A stretch of DNA of 64,000 bases, taken from assembly GCA_910579805.1 (NCBI GenBank), contig CAJTWM010000018.1, positions 1 to 64,000 of the forward strand. Direction: 5' to 3'. Position 1 is the stretch's first letter. Every line of letters starts with the position of its first letter. This stretch comes from an uncultured Lachnospiraceae bacterium (lineage in GTDB: Bacteria > Bacillota > Clostridia > Lachnospirales > Lachnospiraceae). The notes under the pieces were generated by a model that searched no databases, was not told where the DNA came from, and worked only from the letters and a program-made list of their open reading frames with translations. This document shows, piece by piece, positions 26,961 to 35,872 of this stretch. The translations under genes were made by a program, and so were the position numbers.

Positions 26961-29249
26961 ATGGTAAAGTTATATGAAGGCGGAGCTTACCTTGTCAACG
27001 GAACGGAGATCGTGGCGGACGGTAATGACGCGGCGGACGCCGTAAAGAGTAAAACAGGAAAAGAAGTGACCAAAGAATCTGCGGTAAAAGAGACGATCGC
27101 ATATGGCATTTTAAAAGAGCATAATACTTCAGACAGTATGGATAAGCTGAAGATAAAGTTTGATAAATTGACTTCCCACGACATTACTTTTGTCGGAATC
27201 ATACAGACTGCCCGGGCATCGGGCTTGGAGAAATTTCCGATTCCGTATGTGCTGACCAATTGTCATAATTCTCTTTGCGCGGTAGGCGGAACGATCAATG
27301 AGGACGATCATATGTTCGGTCTTACCTGTGCAAAGAAATACGGTGGAATTTATGTGCCGCCCCATCAGGCCGTGATCCATCAGTTTGCAAGGGAAATGCT
27401 GGCCGGCGGAGGCAGGATGATCCTGGGTTCGGATTCTCATACCAGATATGGTGCGCTTGGTACGATGGCAATGGGCGAGGGTGGTCCGGAACTGGTAAAA
27501 CAGCTTTTAAACCAGACGTATGATATCAATATGCCGGGGATTGTGGGCGTATATTTGAAAGGGGAACCCGTGAAGGGGGTAGGCCCTCAGGACGTTGCGC
27601 TTGCTATTATCGGCGCAGTATTTAAAAACGGATATGTAAAAAATAAAGTAATGGAATTCGTAGGACCGGGTGTGGAAAGCCTGAGCGCGGATTTCCGTAT
27701 CGGCATTGACGTAATGACGACGGAAACGACCTGTCTGTCGTCCATATGGAAAACGGATGAAAAGATCAAAGAGTTTTATGATATTCACGGAAGAAGCGAA
27801 GAATATAAAGAGCTGACGCCGGGAGAAGTTGTTTATTACGACGGTATGATCGAAGTGGATCTGAGCAAAGTAAAACCGATGATCGCCATGCCCTTCCATC
27901 CGAGCAATACTTATACAATCGAAGAATTGAACGCGAATCTGACGGATATTTTGGAAGATGTGGAAAAGCGTGCGGCAGTAAGTCTAGACGGAGCGGTGGA
28001 GTTTACCTTAAAGAATAAAGTAAGAAACGGAAAATTCATGGTGGATCAGGGGATCATTGCGGGCTGTGCAGGCGGCGGATTTGAAAATATCTGCGCGGCG
28101 GCGGATATTCTGAAAGGAAGTTACATCGGATGCGATGAGTTCACTTTAAGCGTATATCCGGCATCGACGCCAATTTATATGGAGCTTATGAAAAACGGCT
28201 GTGCGGCTGCACTTTTGGAAACGGGTGCGGTGCTTAAGACGGCGTTCTGCGGTCCTTGCTTCGGCGCGGGCGATACGCCGGCTAATCATGCGTTCAGCAT
28301 CCGGCATTCTACGAGGAATTTCCCGAACAGGGAAGGCTCTAAATTACAGAGCGGGCAGATTTCTTCGGTTGCGCTTATGGATGCCCGTTCCATTGCGGCT
28401 ACGGCTGCAAATAAAGGGGTGTTGACTGCGGCTACGGATTTTGACGGGGAGATTGGAAAGTACAAATATCATTTTGACAGTAACATTTATGCGAACCGCG
28501 TATTTGACTCTAAGGGAACGGCAGATCCTTCAGTGGAGATCCACTTTGGGCCAAACATCAAAGACTGGCCGGCTATGTGTGAATTACCGGAGAATCTTGT
28601 TTTGCGTGTGGTTTCCGAAATCCATGATCCGGTAACGACCACAGACGAACTGATTCCGTCGGGAGAGACTTCTTCTTACCGTTCCAATCCGTTAGGACTG
28701 GCAGAGTTTACGCTTTCCAGAAAAGATCCGAACTATGTGCCGTTAGCAAAGGATATCCAGAAGGCGCAGACGGCGGTTATGAACGGAGAATGTCCGGTAA
28801 GCGTAAAACCGGAACTGCAAGAGATCATGGATGTGATCCGTAAGGCTTATGAAAATGTAGGAAAAGGGAATATCGGTTTCGGCTCTACGATCTTTGCGGT
28901 AAAACCGGGCGACGGTTCTGCAAGGGAACAGGCGGCATCCTGCCAGAAGGTATTGGGCGGATGGGCTAATATTGCGAACGAGTATGCAACTAAGAGATAC
29001 CGTTCTAATCTGATCAATTGGGGAATGCTGCCGTTTTTGATCGAAGAAGGCGAACTGCCGTTTCAGAATAAAGATTATCTGTTTCTTCCTGAAATCAGGA
29101 AGGCAGTGGAAGAAAAGAGCGATACGATCAAAGCGTATGTGGTAGGTAAGTCGGAACTGAAAGAGTTTACGTTAAAGCTGGGAGAACTGACGGATGAAGA
29201 AAGGCAGATCATTTTAAAAGGATGCTTGATCAACTATAACAGAGTTTAG
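26961..29249 (+). CDS. aconitase-family hydratase (YbhJ-like)
   Basis: A 762-residue member of the aconitase superfamily. Three cysteines suited to a [4Fe-4S] cluster are Cys369 (AGCAGGG) and Cys430/Cys433 (CGPCFGAG), spaced as in aconitases. The sequence order is that of the YbhJ-type putative hydratases rather than of AcnA or AcnB, and the true substrate is not known. The start at 26961 has GAAAAGGA upstream and yields MVKLYEGGAYL; the extra 23 residues possible upstream begin within the promoter's transcript and lack a ribosome binding site. No citrate-cycle genes are adjacent. Confidence 0.82.
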   Translation: MVKLYEGGAYLVNGTEIVADGNDAADAVKSKTGKEVTKESAVKETIAYGILKEHNTSDSMDKLKIKFDKLTSHDITFVGIIQTARASGLEKFPIPYVLTNCHNSLCAVGGTINEDDHMFGLTCAKKYGGIYVPPHQAVIHQFAREMLAGGGRMILGSDSHTRYGALGTMAMGEGGPELVKQLLNQTYDINMPGIVGVYLKGEPVKGVGPQDVALAIIGAVFKNGYVKNKVMEFVGPGVESLSADFRIGIDVMTTETTCLSSIWKTDEKIKEFYDIHGRSEEYKELTPGEVVYYDGMIEVDLSKVKPMIAMPFHPSNTYTIEELNANLTDILEDVEKRAAVSLDGAVEFTLKNKVRNGKFMVDQGIIAGCAGGGFENICAAADILKGSYIGCDEFTLSVYPASTPIYMELMKNGCAAALLETGAVLKTAFCGPCFGAGDTPANHAFSIRHSTRNFPNREGSKLQSGQISSVALMDARSIAATAANKGVLTAATDFDGEIGKYKYHFDSNIYANRVFDSKGTADPSVEIHFGPNIKDWPAMCELPENLVLRVVSEIHDPVTTTDELIPSGETSSYRSNPLGLAEFTLSRKDPNYVPLAKDIQKAQTAVMNGECPVSVKPELQEIMDVIRKAYENVGKGNIGFGSTIFAVKPGDGSAREQAASCQKVLGGWANIANEYATKRYRSNLINWGMLPFLIEEGELPFQNKDYLFLPEIRKAVEEKSDTIKAYVVGKSELKEFTLKLGELTDEERQIILKGCLINYNRV

Positions 29250-29257
29250 AAATATAA

Positions 29258-29351
29258 AATTAGTATATCGAACATAGGAATATACGAGATTTTTGTTGTG
29301 CGGAAGGCTGATACAGGTAAAGTTTTGTAGGAAAAGTCCGATATACTAATT
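29258..29351 (+). other. 13-bp inverted repeat around a 68-base loop
   Basis: AATTAGTATATCG (29258-29270) and its exact reverse complement (29339-29351) flank a segment with GCGGAAGGCTGATACAGGTA. It lies just after the hydratase stop codon and before the terminator. It does not fit a riboswitch I can name. Confidence 0.4.
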
Positions 29352-29454
29352 ACAGACAGGAAAATGTTACTAAAATGTCCGTATTGGACGGGGATTTTAA
29401 TAACGGCCGGCAAAGCCTGAATGTAATAATGGATAAGAAAAATAAAAAGCCATG

Positions 29455-29503
29455 GACGGTAAAGATCAGGGAAAAGGAATTTCCCGGTATTTGCCGTCTT
29501 TTT
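29455..29503 (+). terminator. intrinsic terminator after the hydratase gene
   Basis: An outer stem GACGGTAAA/TTTGCCGTC (29455-29463, 29490-29498) contains an inner GGGAAA/TTTCCC hairpin and is followed by five Ts. Confidence 0.75.
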
Positions 29504-29585
29504 ATGTTGATACAGGGACGTAGGGTGCCGATGAAGGAGCATCTGCACAGGCATAAAGCGGCGGGGTAAGGAAGGAGGCGTAAGA

Positions 29586-30839
29586 GTGCGTATAAGTTCA
29601 TCCAATGTGGATATGTATTCGGAAAGAACCTATTCGTCCCAAAGTTATGAATCGGAAACAACCCGGATAGTTTCAGGCTCCCTTAGGATTCCGGTGATCA
29701 GGCTGGAACCCAAGCCGGTTCCGGACGGGCAGGAGACAGTTAAGAGAGAAGCAGGCGGGAGTATTTCGGAAAAAGAAGTGAACCGGAATAAAGAGGGGAA
29801 AACAGAGGCGGAAGAAGCGGAGGAAACGGAAGAAGAAACAGCCGCGGAAGAAACCAAAGATACTTACTACATACCGCTGAATACAGGAAAAATATCTACG
29901 GCACAACAGATCAAAGACAGGCAAAAGATCAGGGAACAATGTATTCAGTATATTTTAGAAATGCTGCTTTTTAATAAAGAAAGAAGACAGAACCGTCAGG
30001 GCATCAAACGTCTCTCTTTTCGGGACTGGCTATCGGAAAAAGAAAACGGTAAGAGCGGCTATCCGCCGGTCGGGACAAATAATACGAATGGATACAGTAG
30101 AAATACAAAAAAGGCAGATATGGGAGATTTTACCGGGATTTTGACGGGCTACGCCAATATCGGCACTAAAACGGAAATCCGTGCCGAAAGGACGGAATAT
30201 TACAGTGAAAAAGAGAGGACTTCTTATCAAACGAAGGGTACTGTAGTAACGGCGGACGGAAGAGAAATCGAATTTAATCTGAGCTTTGCCATGAGCAGAG
30301 GTTTCGAACGGTATTATAACGAGAGTTATGAGGCAAAGGTAGTTTCCTTCTGCGATCCTTTGGTAATCAATTTAGACAGTACCATGCCTGAAGTATCCGA
30401 CGAAAAATTTTTGTTTGATATTGACGGGGACGGGGTATTGGATACCATATCCAAACTTTCAGGTAAAAGCGGATATCTTGCGTTGGATAAAAACGGGGAC
30501 GGACAGATCAACGACGGAAACGAGTTATTTGGAACAAAGAGCGGGAACGGATTTGCGGATCTTGCGGAATATGACAGCGACGGGAACGGCTGGATCGATG
30601 AAGGCGACGAGATTTGGGATAAGCTGATGATCTGGTGTATGGATGAAAATGGAAAGTCCCAGTTGTATCATATTTCGGAGAAAGGGGTCGGCGCGATCTG
30701 CCTGCAGAATGTTTCCACCAATTTTTCTTTAAATTCCTTAAAAAATAATCAGACCAACGCGGCAGTAAGAAATACGGGAATCTTCTTATATGAAAACGGT
30801 AATATAGGTACGGTACAGCATATGGATCTGGCAACTTAA
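29586..30839 (+). CDS. EF-hand-type calcium-loop protein without a secretion signal
   Basis: A 417-residue protein starting at GTG after GGAAGGAGG. The first half is hydrophilic, with a Glu-rich stretch near 65-90. The C-terminal third has three DxDGDG-type loops: DIDGDGVLD (about 278), DKNGDGQIND (about 301) and DSDGNGWIDEGD (about 330). These resemble the EF-hand-like modules in bacterial calcium-binding proteins with the KNGDGxIxxGxELFG signature. No signal peptide or transmembrane segment is seen, so location is unclear. It sits directly upstream of spoIID, but that gene has its own sigma-E-type promoter. Function unknown. Confidence 0.7.
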   Translation: MRISSSNVDMYSERTYSSQSYESETTRIVSGSLRIPVIRLEPKPVPDGQETVKREAGGSISEKEVNRNKEGKTEAEEAEETEEETAAEETKDTYYIPLNTGKISTAQQIKDRQKIREQCIQYILEMLLFNKERRQNRQGIKRLSFRDWLSEKENGKSGYPPVGTNNTNGYSRNTKKADMGDFTGILTGYANIGTKTEIRAERTEYYSEKERTSYQTKGTVVTADGREIEFNLSFAMSRGFERYYNESYEAKVVSFCDPLVINLDSTMPEVSDEKFLFDIDGDGVLDTISKLSGKSGYLALDKNGDGQINDGNELFGTKSGNGFADLAEYDSDGNGWIDEGDEIWDKLMIWCMDENGKSQLYHISEKGVGAICLQNVSTNFSLNSLKNNQTNAAVRNTGIFLYENGNIGTVQHMDLAT

Positions 30840-30867
30840 GGATACGGCAGGTTAAAAGAGGGGAAGA

Positions 30868-30894
30868 ATAGAACGGAAGTCATCCACATACAAT
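30868..30894 (+). promoter_or_regulatory. sigma-E-type sporulation promoter of spoIID
   Basis: ATA (30868-30870), 16 bases, then CATACAAT (30887-30894) matches the sigma-E consensus of ATA, 16-18 bases, CATACANT. It lies about 28 bases upstream of the spoIID start. spoIID is a mother-cell sigma-E gene in Bacillus. Confidence 0.7.
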
Positions 30895-30921
30895 AGAAGA
30901 AAGAAATGTATGGGATAGCGG

Positions 30922-31932
30922 ATGAAAAAGGAAAAAAATATAGAAACCGGAAAGACCATACAAAAATCCTATTTTTGGGAGTTTTGTATGGTCTTTTGTA
31001 TTATGCTCATGCTCCCCGTAAATATATCGTTAATGTTTTCCGGACAACAGCCGCAGGATCAAAAGGAAGGCTTGGAAGAAACGGAGGAAGAGACAAAAAA
31101 GAGGGTATTGGAATCCGAATTGGAGTGGAAAGTACTGCATGAACTGGCAAGGACGATCCCTATCGATTATGAGCCGGAAACCTTAAAGGCACAGGCCGTC
31201 ATCCTGCGGACAAACATACTTGCAGACAGGGAAGAGGGACTGGCTGGGAGCCAGGCGCCAAAGGATCCTAGCTTTGCGGCCGATAAAGAAAGCGCCGGGT
31301 ATCAAAAGGGATACGCCCCCCAATTGTTGTATGCATATAGAGAAAGATGGGGAGACGATTATGAAAAGAACTGCCAAAAACTATGCGAAGCAGTTATCCA
31401 AACAAGCGGAATGTACTTGGAAAAAGGACGCAGACCCATACGCGCTTCTTACTTTCGGCTCAGTAACGGGAGTACAAGGGACGCCAAAGAATGTTTGTCG
31501 GGGAACTATCCGGAATATACGGCGGCAGAATGCAGAAAGGATTTAATGAGCCATGAATTTCTTGGAAAAAAAGAAATGACGGGGATAGAATTTACCGATG
31601 AAATCAACAATATCACAGGCCAAAATTTTTCATATGCCGAACTAAGACAAACAGAGATCACCTATCAGAAGGATAGTGCGGGATATGTGCTGGAAGTTAA
31701 AATCGGGGAAACCCAGATGGGGGGAGAGGTGTTCCGCAGAAGTTTTTTGCTGCCATCTTCGGATTTTTTTGTTATTTTAAAGGAACAAAGTGTATGTATA
31801 GAAACGAAAGGAATCGGAACGGGAATCGGATTTTGTCAGTACGGAGCCAATGAAATGGCAAAGGAAGGGGAGGATTTCTTAAATCTGCTGCATTATTTTT
31901 TTACAAATATTGCAATATCAAAAACTGAATAA
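30922..31932 (+). CDS. spoIID: stage II sporulation protein D (lytic transglycosylase)
   Basis: A 336-residue protein with one N-terminal membrane segment (about 22-40) and a SpoIID/LytB domain. SpoIID trims glycan strands in the mother cell during forespore engulfment. YEPETLKAQAVILRT (83-97) is the conserved active-site helix, with Glu86 at the usual catalytic position. The usual GxGHGVGMSQ block near the C-terminus is GTGIGFCQ, with the His replaced by Thr. Its Shine-Dalgarno is poor (GGGATA). The following gene is SpoIIQ-like, the known clostridial order. Confidence 0.88.
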   Translation: MKKEKNIETGKTIQKSYFWEFCMVFCIMLMLPVNISLMFSGQQPQDQKEGLEETEEETKKRVLESELEWKVLHELARTIPIDYEPETLKAQAVILRTNILADREEGLAGSQAPKDPSFAADKESAGYQKGYAPQLLYAYRERWGDDYEKNCQKLCEAVIQTSGMYLEKGRRPIRASYFRLSNGSTRDAKECLSGNYPEYTAAECRKDLMSHEFLGKKEMTGIEFTDEINNITGQNFSYAELRQTEITYQKDSAGYVLEVKIGETQMGGEVFRRSFLLPSSDFFVILKEQSVCIETKGIGTGIGFCQYGANEMAKEGEDFLNLLHYFFTNIAISKTE

Positions 31933-32001
31933 CCATGCAAATTTCGGTAAGACTATTTCTATAAAATTAAATGTCGGCAGGAAAGGAGCATGATTATAGA
32001 A

Positions 32002-32958
32002 ATGAAAAAGAGAAATGGAGCGCGTGGGGGCATAGGGAAGGAGAAAGCCATAATGTTGGCGGCTTCCGTTTTTGTCTTGAGTGCATTGACATTAACGGGC
32101 GTATATGTAAAGGAAAATAATGTAAAGCAGAATGACGACGGATTTTCCATTGACTTAAGTTCATTGGAAAATAACAATATTGTGGACGAGCAGGCAGAGG
32201 CAGACGCAGAGGAACCGGATGCTTCCCTTTTGGTTCAGAACCCGAATGCGGAATATGAGCTGGATTTAGAAGCAGTGCTGGAGGAAGGCGAATTGGACAA
32301 TGCCGAACTTGCCGAAAGAAAGGAGAAAAAGAATGAAAATACAACGGAGACGCCGCAGGCAAATAAAGAGAATCCGAAGAAGCAGGCAACTCCGGAAACA
32401 ACTTCTGCAGATGAAACGCAGAATACAAAGAAGGAGAACCCTGATCCGTCTACAGAGGAAAGCGCATCACAAAATGAACAGGCTGCTGCGTCAGGCGAAG
32501 AGAGCGCGTCGGTTTCTACAACGGCAACATGGCGGGCTTTGGAGTTTAAAGAGGAATCAGGTCTTGTATGGCCTACGGTAGGTGAGATCCTGATCAACTA
32601 CAGTATGGATCAGACTATTTATTTTCCGACCCTTGCCCAATATAAGTATAACCCTGCCATTATCATAGAGGCAGCGGAAGGAAAGACAATCGTAGCTGCG
32701 GCGGACGCCCAGATCGTGGATATCTTTCAGGATGATGAAATTGGAAACGCAGTGAAAATGGATCTGGGAAACGGGTATGAGCTGATCTATGGACAACTTT
32801 CCGATATTCAGGTAAGCAAAGGCGCTTATGTCGCGGTGGGAGACGTCATTGGTACGGTAGGCGCGCCTACTAAGTACTACAGCGTTGAGGGGAGCAATCT
32901 ATATTTAAAGCTGTCCAAGGACGGAGAGCCTAGAAATCCGCTGACTTTGCTGCCATAA
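32002..32958 (+). CDS. spoIIQ: SpoIIQ-like LytM/M23-domain protein, degenerate
   Basis: A 318-residue protein with an N-terminal membrane segment (about 15-35), a long acidic Glu/Thr/Asn linker, and a C-terminal LytM (M23) domain from about residue 185. In the M23 domain the zinc ligands are missing: the final HxH position reads NLYLKL, and no HxxxD is present near the start. It is thus probably inactive, as is Bacillus SpoIIQ, which acts in the forespore-mother cell channel with SpoIIIAH. GAAAGGAG lies 13 bases before this ATG and one base before an in-frame ATG at 31990, so the start is uncertain by four codons. The symbol is given from context with spoIID. Confidence 0.75.
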   Translation: MKKRNGARGGIGKEKAIMLAASVFVLSALTLTGVYVKENNVKQNDDGFSIDLSSLENNNIVDEQAEADAEEPDASLLVQNPNAEYELDLEAVLEEGELDNAELAERKEKKNENTTETPQANKENPKKQATPETTSADETQNTKKENPDPSTEESASQNEQAAASGEESASVSTTATWRALEFKEESGLVWPTVGEILINYSMDQTIYFPTLAQYKYNPAIIIEAAEGKTIVAAADAQIVDIFQDDEIGNAVKMDLGNGYELIYGQLSDIQVSKGAYVAVGDVIGTVGAPTKYYSVEGSNLYLKLSKDGEPRNPLTLLP

Positions 32959-33026
32959 TACTTTAACGGGCAGCTCGAAGAGACGAGGTGCTCGTTGTTG
33001 TACGGATTGGATATTTTGCAGTAGAC

Positions 33027-33054
33027 GCCAAGATCAAGCCGGCTTGACCTTGGC
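33027..33054 (+). other. hairpin in the spoIIQ-amidohydrolase gap
   Basis: GCCAAG and TCAAG pair with CTTGA and CTTGGC around a CCGG loop, with one internal mismatch. There is no T-run. It probably protects or terminates poorly; no specific role can be given. Confidence 0.35.
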
Positions 33055-33086
33055 TCGTTGCCTGTAAGGAAAGGAAAACAATTATC

Positions 33087-34259
33087 ATGAGTCGTATTTT
33101 TATAAAAAACGGGAAAATAATGACTATGGCAGGACAGGTACACGAAGGCGGCAGTATTTTATTAGAAGAGGGAAAGATACGGGCCGTCGGAAAAGTCCAT
33201 GTTGACGAAGGGAAAGAGGATCTTACCGTCATTGATGCCAAAGGAAATTGGGTGATGCCCGGATTAATGGAGGCGCATTGCCATATGGGTATCAGCGAGG
33301 AAAAGAAAGGGATGGAAGGAGACGACTGCAACGAAAATGTAGAACCCGTTACACCATGGCTTCGCGGCATTGATGCAATCAATCCCATGGACGCGGCATT
33401 TGACGATGCGGTCCGGGCCGGAATCACAACGGTGATGGCAGGCCCCGGAAGCGCAAACGTAGTAGGAGGGCAGTTTGCCGTTATAAAAACAAAAGGAAGA
33501 CGCATCGATGACCTGATTGTAAAAGCGCCTGCCGCCATGAAAGTGGCGTTCGGAGAAAACCCGAAAGTCAATTACAGCGGGCAGGGAAAAATGCCGGTAA
33601 CGAGAATGGCAATCGCCGGAATGCTCAGAAGAGAACTCTTTGCCGCAAAACAGTATTTTGAAAAAAAGAACGAAAATCCGGAAGGGTTTGAGGAAGATTT
33701 TCAATATGAAAGCTGGATACCTGTGTTTCAAAAAAAAATTCCCATAAAAGCCCATGTGCATCGGGTAGACGATATTTTTACGGCGCTGAGGATCGCAAAG
33801 GAATTTGATCTGAAGGTGACTTTGGATCATTGCAGTGAAGGACATCTGATTGCAGAGGCAGTGGCAGAGAGCGGCGCGCCCGCTATTGTAGGACCTGATT
33901 TTGCAAGCAGGAACAAGATCGAAGTACAAAATATGGCGTTTAAAACGGCAGGGGTCTTACAGAAAGCCGGGGCACTCATTGCCATAACGACGGATCATCC
34001 GGTATCTATCATCAACGCGCTTCCTTTGTGCGCAGGAATGGCAGTAAAATCAGGTCTTCCCATGGAAGAAGGACTAAAAGCGATCACCATTAATCCGGCG
34101 GTGATCTGCGGTGTGGAAGACAGAGTGGGAAGCTTAGAAGCGGGTAAGGATGCGGATGTAGTGATTTATTCCGGTAATCCGATGGAAATGTTTACGGAAA
34201 CTTTATGTACCATTATAGATGGAAATATTGTGTATAAAAAGCAGGGTTTCTTGACGTAG
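33087..34259 (+). CDS. metal-dependent amidohydrolase (COG1228 type)
   Basis: A 390-residue TIM-barrel hydrolase of the imidazolonepropionase-like group. The first metal-binding pair is His64 and His66 (EAHCHMG); later ligands fit H in IKAHVHR, H in TLDHCSEGH and the Asp of ITTDHP. The substrate is unknown; such enzymes hydrolyse cyclic amides or dipeptides. A promoter for the next gene overlaps its 3' end. AAGGAAAGGAAAA precedes the ATG. No pathway genes are adjacent. Confidence 0.85.
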   Translation: MSRIFIKNGKIMTMAGQVHEGGSILLEEGKIRAVGKVHVDEGKEDLTVIDAKGNWVMPGLMEAHCHMGISEEKKGMEGDDCNENVEPVTPWLRGIDAINPMDAAFDDAVRAGITTVMAGPGSANVVGGQFAVIKTKGRRIDDLIVKAPAAMKVAFGENPKVNYSGQGKMPVTRMAIAGMLRRELFAAKQYFEKKNENPEGFEEDFQYESWIPVFQKKIPIKAHVHRVDDIFTALRIAKEFDLKVTLDHCSEGHLIAEAVAESGAPAIVGPDFASRNKIEVQNMAFKTAGVLQKAGALIAITTDHPVSIINALPLCAGMAVKSGLPMEEGLKAITINPAVICGVEDRVGSLEAGKDADVVIYSGNPMEMFTETLCTIIDGNIVYKKQGFLT

Positions 34260-34280
34260 GTTTCTCACAGGGGGTATAAT
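34251..34280 (+). promoter_or_regulatory. sigma-A promoter of the GH9-like lipoprotein gene
   Basis: TTGACG (34251-34256) and a perfect TATAAT (34275-34280) are 18 bases apart. The -35 overlaps the last codons of the amidohydrolase gene. Confidence 0.7.
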
Positions 34281-34328
34281 ACAGAGTATATTTGGTACAA
34301 AGCCAAAATAAAGAAAGGGTAAGCGTCT

Positions 34329-35705
34329 GTGAAGCAAAAGATCATATTGTGTCTGATCGGTATTGCCGTATTACTTGCGGGATGTGCCACGGAGGAAACA
34401 AAATCTGCGCCGATGATACCGGGGGCAGCGGGGGGGATGGAGAAGGAACCTGTTATCGAATATACCCTTCCCGATTGTACGCCCGGTATCCTGATCGATC
34501 AGGCAGGATACAGAACCGAGGACAAAAAGGTCGCTATATTCCGGGGGAAAACTCTGCCGGCTGCTTTTTATGTCTATAATGAGAAAACAGGGGAAACGGT
34601 ATATGAGGGCGGACTGGAGGTAAAGGGAGAAGACGGGACCACAGGAGAGCAGATCGGGTATGCCACTTTTACGGAGCTGCAGACGCCCGGAGAGTACTAT
34701 ATCAAATCGGATATTTTGGGATATTCTTATTCTTTTTCCATTGATGATAAGGCGTATGAAAAATTGATCGCCCAAAATCTTCAGAGCCTGTCTTCCGCAG
34801 CACAAGACGAGGCTGATCTTTCGGGGGAAAAGATCGGAAAGACCAGCAAAGCGGTCGTAAATATGCTGCTTGCCTATGAAATGCACAAAGCCGCGTTTGA
34901 CGATGCCGCCGGAATAGCGGAAAGCGGAAACGGGATTCCTGATATAGTGGATGTCCTTCTTTCCCAGATCCTTTTTTTGGACGGGAAAAAAGAAGAGGTG
35001 CTTTCTTCTACGGATTGGGAAACGGCGGCTTATTATGCATCGGCATTGGCGAAGTTCAGTTATACATACAAAGAATACGACAATGTCTATGCGACTACCT
35101 GCCTGCAGTTGGCCGATGCGGTGTGGAAATATTTGGAAGAAAATGCAGATAAGATGGATGAGGAACTTCGTTTTATGGCGGCGACGGAATTATACCGGGC
35201 ATCAGGCGGCGGTAAATATCATAGATATATAGAAGAGTTCTGTCAGAACAGAACCGGGAAAATCACTTCGGACCGGGAGGCGGTATACGGCGCGGTCACC
35301 TATATCGCTACAAAGCAGCGTGTCGATGTAGATATTTGTACCCGTTTTATGAAAGAGATCATGAATGAGGCGGAGGAGATCGCAGAACATTCAAAGAATT
35401 CGTTTTATCAGGTGGATACCACTGTCCGGCAGGATAATAATGAGGAAATCTTGTGGGATATGGTGGTGCTTACCGTAGTTGATTATGTGATCGCCAATCA
35501 TGAATATGCGATGATCATTGAAAATCATCTGCACTATCTGCTGGGCCGTAACTTTCTGTCGCTTAGTTATATGGACGGAGTGGGGGAACGGGAATATTCC
35601 GTAAAGGAAGGACAGCAGTCAGTTATGGACGGCGGTTTTCAGGAATCCGCTCTGCTTTTTATGTTAAGCGAGATCAACGACGTAGAAAAGCAGGAAGAAG
35701 AATAG
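34329..35705 (+). CDS. degenerate GH9-like lipoprotein
   Basis: A 458-residue exported protein starting at GTG. A lipobox LLAG-Cys19 ends the signal peptide. An Ig-like domain (about 50-135, ILIDQAGYRTEDKK) is the cellulase N-terminal type that precedes GH9 domains. The rest aligns with GH9 (ESGNGIPDIVD at about 197, LGRNFLSLSYMDGVG near the end). However, the catalytic Asp-containing DAGDYG segment is replaced by a short DLSGEKIG stretch, and the late NE..WNAP region with the catalytic Glu is missing. It is therefore likely a non-catalytic glycan-binding or scaffold protein. Confidence 0.72.
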   Translation: MKQKIILCLIGIAVLLAGCATEETKSAPMIPGAAGGMEKEPVIEYTLPDCTPGILIDQAGYRTEDKKVAIFRGKTLPAAFYVYNEKTGETVYEGGLEVKGEDGTTGEQIGYATFTELQTPGEYYIKSDILGYSYSFSIDDKAYEKLIAQNLQSLSSAAQDEADLSGEKIGKTSKAVVNMLLAYEMHKAAFDDAAGIAESGNGIPDIVDVLLSQILFLDGKKEEVLSSTDWETAAYYASALAKFSYTYKEYDNVYATTCLQLADAVWKYLEENADKMDEELRFMAATELYRASGGGKYHRYIEEFCQNRTGKITSDREAVYGAVTYIATKQRVDVDICTRFMKEIMNEAEEIAEHSKNSFYQVDTTVRQDNNEEILWDMVVLTVVDYVIANHEYAMIIENHLHYLLGRNFLSLSYMDGVGEREYSVKEGQQSVMDGGFQESALLFMLSEINDVEKQEEE

Positions 35706-35777
35706 CACTTTTTGCCACTAAGATGGCATAAAATGATATTTTTATTGTGAATGCGTGCTGATAAAATAATGTGGTAC

Positions 35778-35866
35778 GCCTGCTAAAGCGGGCAGATGGG
35801 AGTTAATGTGAAATTAGAAATTTCACGATCCTGATTTGTATGCCCGCTAAAGCGGGCAGATGGGAG
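35778..35866 (+). repeat. tandem hairpin/Shine-Dalgarno modules before ddl
   Basis: Two copies of a GCCYGC-TAAA-GCGGGC hairpin followed by AGATGGGAGTT occur at 35778-35803 and 35842-35868. The first copy precedes a GTG that opens an eight-residue frame (35808-35834), whose first 19 bases form a perfect 7-bp hairpin (GTGAAAT/ATTTCAC). The second copy precedes the ddl ATG. Only the second can start ddl. Confidence 0.6.
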
Positions 35867-35872
35867 TTTAGT

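Noticed and set aside
29375..29569. 64-residue plus-strand frame after the hydratase gene
   Set aside because: It runs through the terminator hairpin, lacks a Shine-Dalgarno and gives no protein-like pattern.
32235..32597. Minus frame opposite the SpoIIQ linker
   Set aside because: It is a by-product of acidic low-complexity codons on the plus strand and has no start signal.
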